A stretch of DNA of 64,000 bases, from positions 186,001 to 250,000 of the forward strand of contig NZ_JBHRSS010000010.1 of NCBI RefSeq assembly GCF_042643355.1, given 5' to 3'. Of this stretch, positions 61,901-64,000 are shown piece after piece; positions within the stretch are counted from its first letter, which is position 1; each line of letters starts with the position of its first letter. Below the pieces are notes generated by a model. It was not told where the DNA came from and made no database searches. It worked only from the letters and a program-made list of their open reading frames with translations. The translations under genes and the position numbers were made by a program. The stretch is from Salinisphaera aquimarina (GTDB taxonomy: Bacteria > Pseudomonadota > Gammaproteobacteria > Nevskiales > Salinisphaeraceae).

Positions 61901-62403
61901 TGCCGGGACTGGACGGCTTCGAGACGGCACGGCTGATCCGCGACCGCGGCCTGAGCCTGGCGCCGATAATGGTGATTTCGGCCAATGCCTATGCCGACGA
62001 CGTGGCCCGCAGTCGCGAAGCCGGCTGCGATGCGTTTCTGCCCAAGCCCGTCGATATGAGCCGTCTGCGCGACAAGCTGGCAGCGTTATTGCATCTGCAG
62101 TGGTGCCGGGCGTCATCGTCGGGTCAGGGACCGGCCGCTGTGGCGTCGACGCGGCACAGCGAGTCGGTGCCGGCCGTTGGATCGCTTCCCGCCGCGGTCA
62201 CCGCACGCCTCGTGGCGGCAGTGGATACGGGCCATATGGCGGGGGTGATCGTGGTCATCGACGAACTGGAGCAGGCGTATCCGCAACTGGCGTCGAAGCT
62301 GGAGGTGCTACGCCGGGCGGCGCGCCGCTACGAGTTGAACCGACTGCAGGGCCTGCTCGGTGACGCGGCGGGCACGGATTCGACCATGGGGACACAGACA
62401 TGA
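58978..62403 (+). CDS. NCS1-permease / hybrid histidine kinase fusion, putative amide/urea sensor
   Basis: An 1141-residue protein from the ATG at 58978 with AAGG upstream. Residues about 1-480 form a twelve-helix domain like purine-cytosine (NCS1) permeases (YNRWVGDETLEDYALRFTAR, GQIGEQVDYLRFLPEKT). Residues 502-539 hold eight cysteines (RCVLC ... GTICSLCCSLDMRCGDLC), resembling a zinc or Fe-S site. Two more helices follow (about 570-650), then a kinase with H-box SHELRTPLNNVLGY (His686), GTGLGLTICQLLTQLMGG, a receiver (Asp972 in IIMDVAMPGLDG) and a helical tail. The fusion suggests a sensor using a transporter fold to detect its ligand. Its stop overlaps the LuxR-type regulator gene. Confidence 0.9.
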   Translation: MSSSPQRIIKIRRAYNRWVGDETLEDYALRFTARSFRKWSELRIANTALGGISFLALEAIGAVLMVNYGFTNAAWAIVAVFSAIFAVGLPISYTAARYGVDIDLLTRGAGFGYLGSTITSLIYASFTFLFFALEAAIMGQAISMYFGVALPVAYLVSALAIIPLVTFGITAINRLQWLTQPLWLGLLVLPYLCVWWQRPETYRDFTTFVGLHGDGAFNWISFGAACGVVLALVGQIGEQVDYLRFLPEKTRENRLRWWVALIAAGPGWVFLGALKMFGGTLLAFLALQHQLPYARATEPTHMYQVAFGYVFASPGLALAITVLFVVVSQVKINVTNAYAGSLAWSNFFARVTRSHPGRVVWLVFNVLIALILLEVGVFSAIDSVLGLYANVAAAWIGALAGDLLINKPLGLSPKGIEFKRAHLYDINPVGIGSLLLAGTGSMLAYCGIFGEGVRAASAPIALFGAFAAAPTIAWLTGGRFYLARTPASRADIAPGGAKVARCVLCNNRFEPEDMAMCPAYAGTICSLCCSLDMRCGDLCRPQGRVTVQASAVIRRVLPPSLLPHLYTRLARYTVVLGILVLVLAGALVAVYAQVAPMVAAADTRLLLDTFLRTFLLMLALAGVLAWWLVLTRESRQVAEQETSRQTQLLMREISAHKQTDAKLQRATTEAEAANRAKSRYISGLSHELRTPLNNVLGYTQLLLGNPATLPEQRDKLATIQRSGEHLLALVDGLLDIARIEAGKLSLNYSDIDVDAMLDQLDAMFAPQAHAKGLDFQIERIGRIPAAVKADAQRVRQILINLLGNAIRFTRTGTVRLRLSYAWEIATFEILDTGPGIGADQVEQIWLPFERFDTRADGANPGTGLGLTICQLLTQLMGGELSVVPNKPAGSHFTLRLFLAQRKQAATLATDREPIVGYEGARRQILIVDDLPDQRRILRETLAPLGFGIHECTDGVQALHWLGTQTTDLIIMDVAMPGLDGFETARLIRDRGLSLAPIMVISANAYADDVARSREAGCDAFLPKPVDMSRLRDKLAALLHLQWCRASSSGQGPAAVASTRHSESVPAVGSLPAAVTARLVAAVDTGHMAGVIVVIDELEQAYPQLASKLEVLRRAARRYELNRLQGLLGDAAGTDSTMGTQT

Positions 62404-63368
62404 ATAGCGTAATGATGGCCGCCGACAGCAGCGACAGTCGAGCTCGGCTGCCGCCGATGACGCCGGTCGTCGACGACGAAGAGATTCGTGGCGTGATCCT
62501 GGTGGTCGACGACCAGCCCGAGGCGCTGGCCTATATCTGCGAGGTGCTGGGCGACGACGGCTATACCGTGATCGCGGCCCTCGACGGTGCCAGCGCGCTC
62601 GAGCGGGCGCGTCTGATCACGCCGGATCTGGTGCTGCTGGACGCGCGCATGCCCGAGATGGACGGCTTCGAGGTCTGTCTGCGCATGAGCGCCGACCGCG
62701 CCCTGGCGGATATTCCGGTGATCTTCATGACCGGTCTCACCGAAAGCGAGCATATCGTGCACGGCTTTCGCGTCGGCGGTTCCGACTACGTCACCAAGCC
62801 GGTCAAGCCGGACGAAGTACGGGTGCGCGTTCAGGCGCATCTCAAACGCGCCCGTGCCCAGCGTCAGGCCGACATGGTGGTCAACGCCGGCGGGCGCGCA
62901 GCGCTGATCGCCGGTACCGACGGCCGGGTGCGCTGGCACAGTTCACGCGCCGGCTATTATCTGCAGCGCTATCTGGATACCGATGCCGCCGGCCTGCTGC
63001 CCGTGCCGCTCAGGCGCTGGCTGGGGCAGTGCGATTCGCCGTCGCGCCCCTACGAGTGCACCGACGGCCAGGCGCGGCTGTCGGTGCGCATCGCCGGGCC
63101 GGCCGGCGCGGACGGCTGGATACTGACGTTGGCCGAAGTCGACGACGATGCTTCGCTGCACGATTTCGTCGAGCGCTTCGGGCTTACGCCGCGCCAGGCC
63201 GAGGTGCTGCTCTGGGTCTCGCGTGGCAAGACCAACCGCGATATCGCCGAAATTCTCGACATGAGCCCGCGCACGGTCAACAAGCATCTCGAGCATATCT
63301 TTCCCAAGCTGGGCGTGGAGACACGCGCGGCGGCTGCGAATATCGCCCTGCAGGCGATCGCCGGTTAG
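62400..63368 (+). CDS. LuxR/FixJ-type response regulator of the amide locus
   Basis: A 322-residue regulator. Receiver (about 25-145) with VVDDQPEALAYI, phosphoacceptor Asp81 in LVLLDARMPEMDG and YVTKPVKPDEV; a middle segment (about 160-250); then a LuxR-type HTH (about 258-322) with LTPRQAEVLLWVSRGKTNRD and MSPRTVNKHLEHIFPKLG. ATGA overlap with the kinase gene means coupled synthesis. It is the prime candidate to bind the TACGTC-N4-GACGTA palindromes of this locus. Confidence 0.93.
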   Translation: MNSVMMAADSSDSRARLPPMTPVVDDEEIRGVILVVDDQPEALAYICEVLGDDGYTVIAALDGASALERARLITPDLVLLDARMPEMDGFEVCLRMSADRALADIPVIFMTGLTESEHIVHGFRVGGSDYVTKPVKPDEVRVRVQAHLKRARAQRQADMVVNAGGRAALIAGTDGRVRWHSSRAGYYLQRYLDTDAAGLLPVPLRRWLGQCDSPSRPYECTDGQARLSVRIAGPAGADGWILTLAEVDDDASLHDFVERFGLTPRQAEVLLWVSRGKTNRDIAEILDMSPRTVNKHLEHIFPKLGVETRAAAANIALQAIAG

Positions 63369-63384
63369 CCCGGTCGCGTGCCGC

Positions 63385-63858
63385 TCAGGCCGGCCGGCGG
63401 TCGGTCCAGCGCAGCCAGCGGCGGATCACGCGGACGCTGATCCACAGCGTGGCCAGCAGCCAGCCGGCGCTGGTGACGAATACCGCGAACATCAGCTGGC
63501 CGATACCCAGCTGCGGCCAGGCGGCGGCCAGCGTCTCCGCCGGATGGGGCGCATAGGCCAGCGTGTTGAGTACGGTCATCGCGCTGTTGTAGAGCGTTGG
63601 CAACACCAACAGGGGCGCGATCAGCACGAGCAGAAGCACCACGCACGACAGCGCGTGATGGCGGGCCAGCCAGCGGTGATGCGAGTGTGCGATCGGGTTG
63701 TGGCCGCCCGCGGCGAACCAGTGCAGCAGCGCGAACACCAGCATCAGGGGCATCAGCAGCACACCCACGCCGATCCAGAGCGCGGCGGCGGTGGCGCCCG
63801 CCACCAGATAGCCGACGGTGATGCCGGGCGCAACGACACGGGCGGCGACTGTACTCAA
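63385..63858 (-). CDS. small integral membrane protein
   Basis: A 157-residue protein with a TTG start at 63858 that overlaps the upstream gene's stop (TTGA). Four hydrophobic helices are visible (e.g. GYLVAGATAAALWIGVGVLL and LSCVVLLLVLIAPLLVLPTL). A His-rich loop AHSHHRWLARHH lies between helices. No named family was recognised. It pairs with the membrane gene cut by the window edge and converges on the LuxR-type regulator gene 16 bases away. Confidence 0.7.
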   Translation of the reverse strand: MSTVAARVVAPGITVGYLVAGATAAALWIGVGVLLMPLMLVFALLHWFAAGGHNPIAHSHHRWLARHHALSCVVLLLVLIAPLLVLPTLYNSAMTVLNTLAYAPHPAETLAAAWPQLGIGQLMFAVFVTSAGWLLATLWISVRVIRRWLRWTDRRPA

Positions 63859-64000
63859 GAGGTCGGCCCGGGCATGGGGCGGCGCTCCGCGTAGGCGAGC
63901 GCGCCGCGGATCACGCGGTAGAGACACCATATCCAGAGCACGGCAAAACCGATCAGACCGATGACGACCGTGGCCAGCACGGTGCAGACCAGCGACCACA
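63855..64000 (-). CDS. membrane protein, DUF4870-like (partial, 5' end outside window)
   Basis: The last 48 residues are readable: two hydrophobic stretches, VCTVLATVVIGLIGFAVLWI, then WCLYRVIRGALAYAERRPMP and a TGA stop at 63855. The pattern of a final helix followed by LYRVIRGxLAxxExRPM is common at the end of small DUF4870-type membrane proteins. Too short for a firm name. Confidence 0.6.
   Translation of the reverse strand, partial: WSLVCTVLATVVIGLIGFAVLWIWCLYRVIRGALAYAERRPMPGPTS

Overview
The window is GC-rich, gene-dense bacterial DNA. Gene content and order point to a gammaproteobacterium. Diagnostic blocks are ygfB-pepP-ubiH-ubiI followed by the gcv glycine-cleavage genes, gshB-tonB-like-yqgE-ruvX-pyrR-pyrB, and pilT-pilU. 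GC content and general character would suit a marine or halophilic lineage such as Salinisphaera, but that is a guess. No rRNA, tRNA, phage, insertion sequence or CRISPR array was seen.

Left part (1-25 kb): a truncated MoaD-MoaE fusion; an MFS exporter; two PepSY-type periplasmic proteins beside a PhoPQ-like two-component system; an MBL-fold hydrolase with rpiA; a YggS-type PLP protein; three tandem PilT/PilU ATPases; a RimB-like/RimK pair with an M14-type hydrolase; a membrane DUF2726 protein carrying an in-frame hexanucleotide repeat; and a long minus-strand run from gshB to pyrB. Then come rsmE, argA and argE, and a three-gene plus-strand operon: a small secreted protein, a zinc peptidase with a JDVT-CTERM-like tail, and a CPBP glutamic protease that is the likely processing enzyme for that tail.

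Middle (25-49 kb): ygfB-pepP-ubiH-ubiI, a tandem glycine riboswitch, and gcvT-gcvH-gcvPA-tpx-gcvPB, with tpx and a dispersed repeat lying between the two halves of the split P-protein. After these are a PfkB kinase, a GNAT acetyltransferase, lgt-thyA, a REC-GGDEF-EAL protein with a PAS histidine kinase, folA, an acyl-CoA-binding protein, a HAD hydrolase, a sirtuin, a ROK kinase and an ATP-grasp ligase. Converging on the ATP-grasp gene is a 662-residue uncharacterised protein whose C-terminal part carries papain-like Gln/Cys/His/Asn residues at papain-like spacing.

Right part (49.7-63.4 kb): a short-chain amide/urea utilisation locus. It has a porin-like protein, aliphatic amidase (amiE), FmdB zinc ribbon, formamidase (fmdA) and a UrtABCDE/Fmd-type ABC transporter. 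Divergent from these is a 1141-residue NCS1-permease/hybrid histidine kinase fusion with an eight-cysteine insert, followed by its LuxR-type response regulator. A palindrome TACGTC-N4-GACGTA occurs before fmdA and between urtA and the kinase, and a one-mismatch copy lies before the porin. This looks like the operator of a self-contained amide-sensing regulon. The window ends in two small membrane-protein genes, the second cut by the edge.
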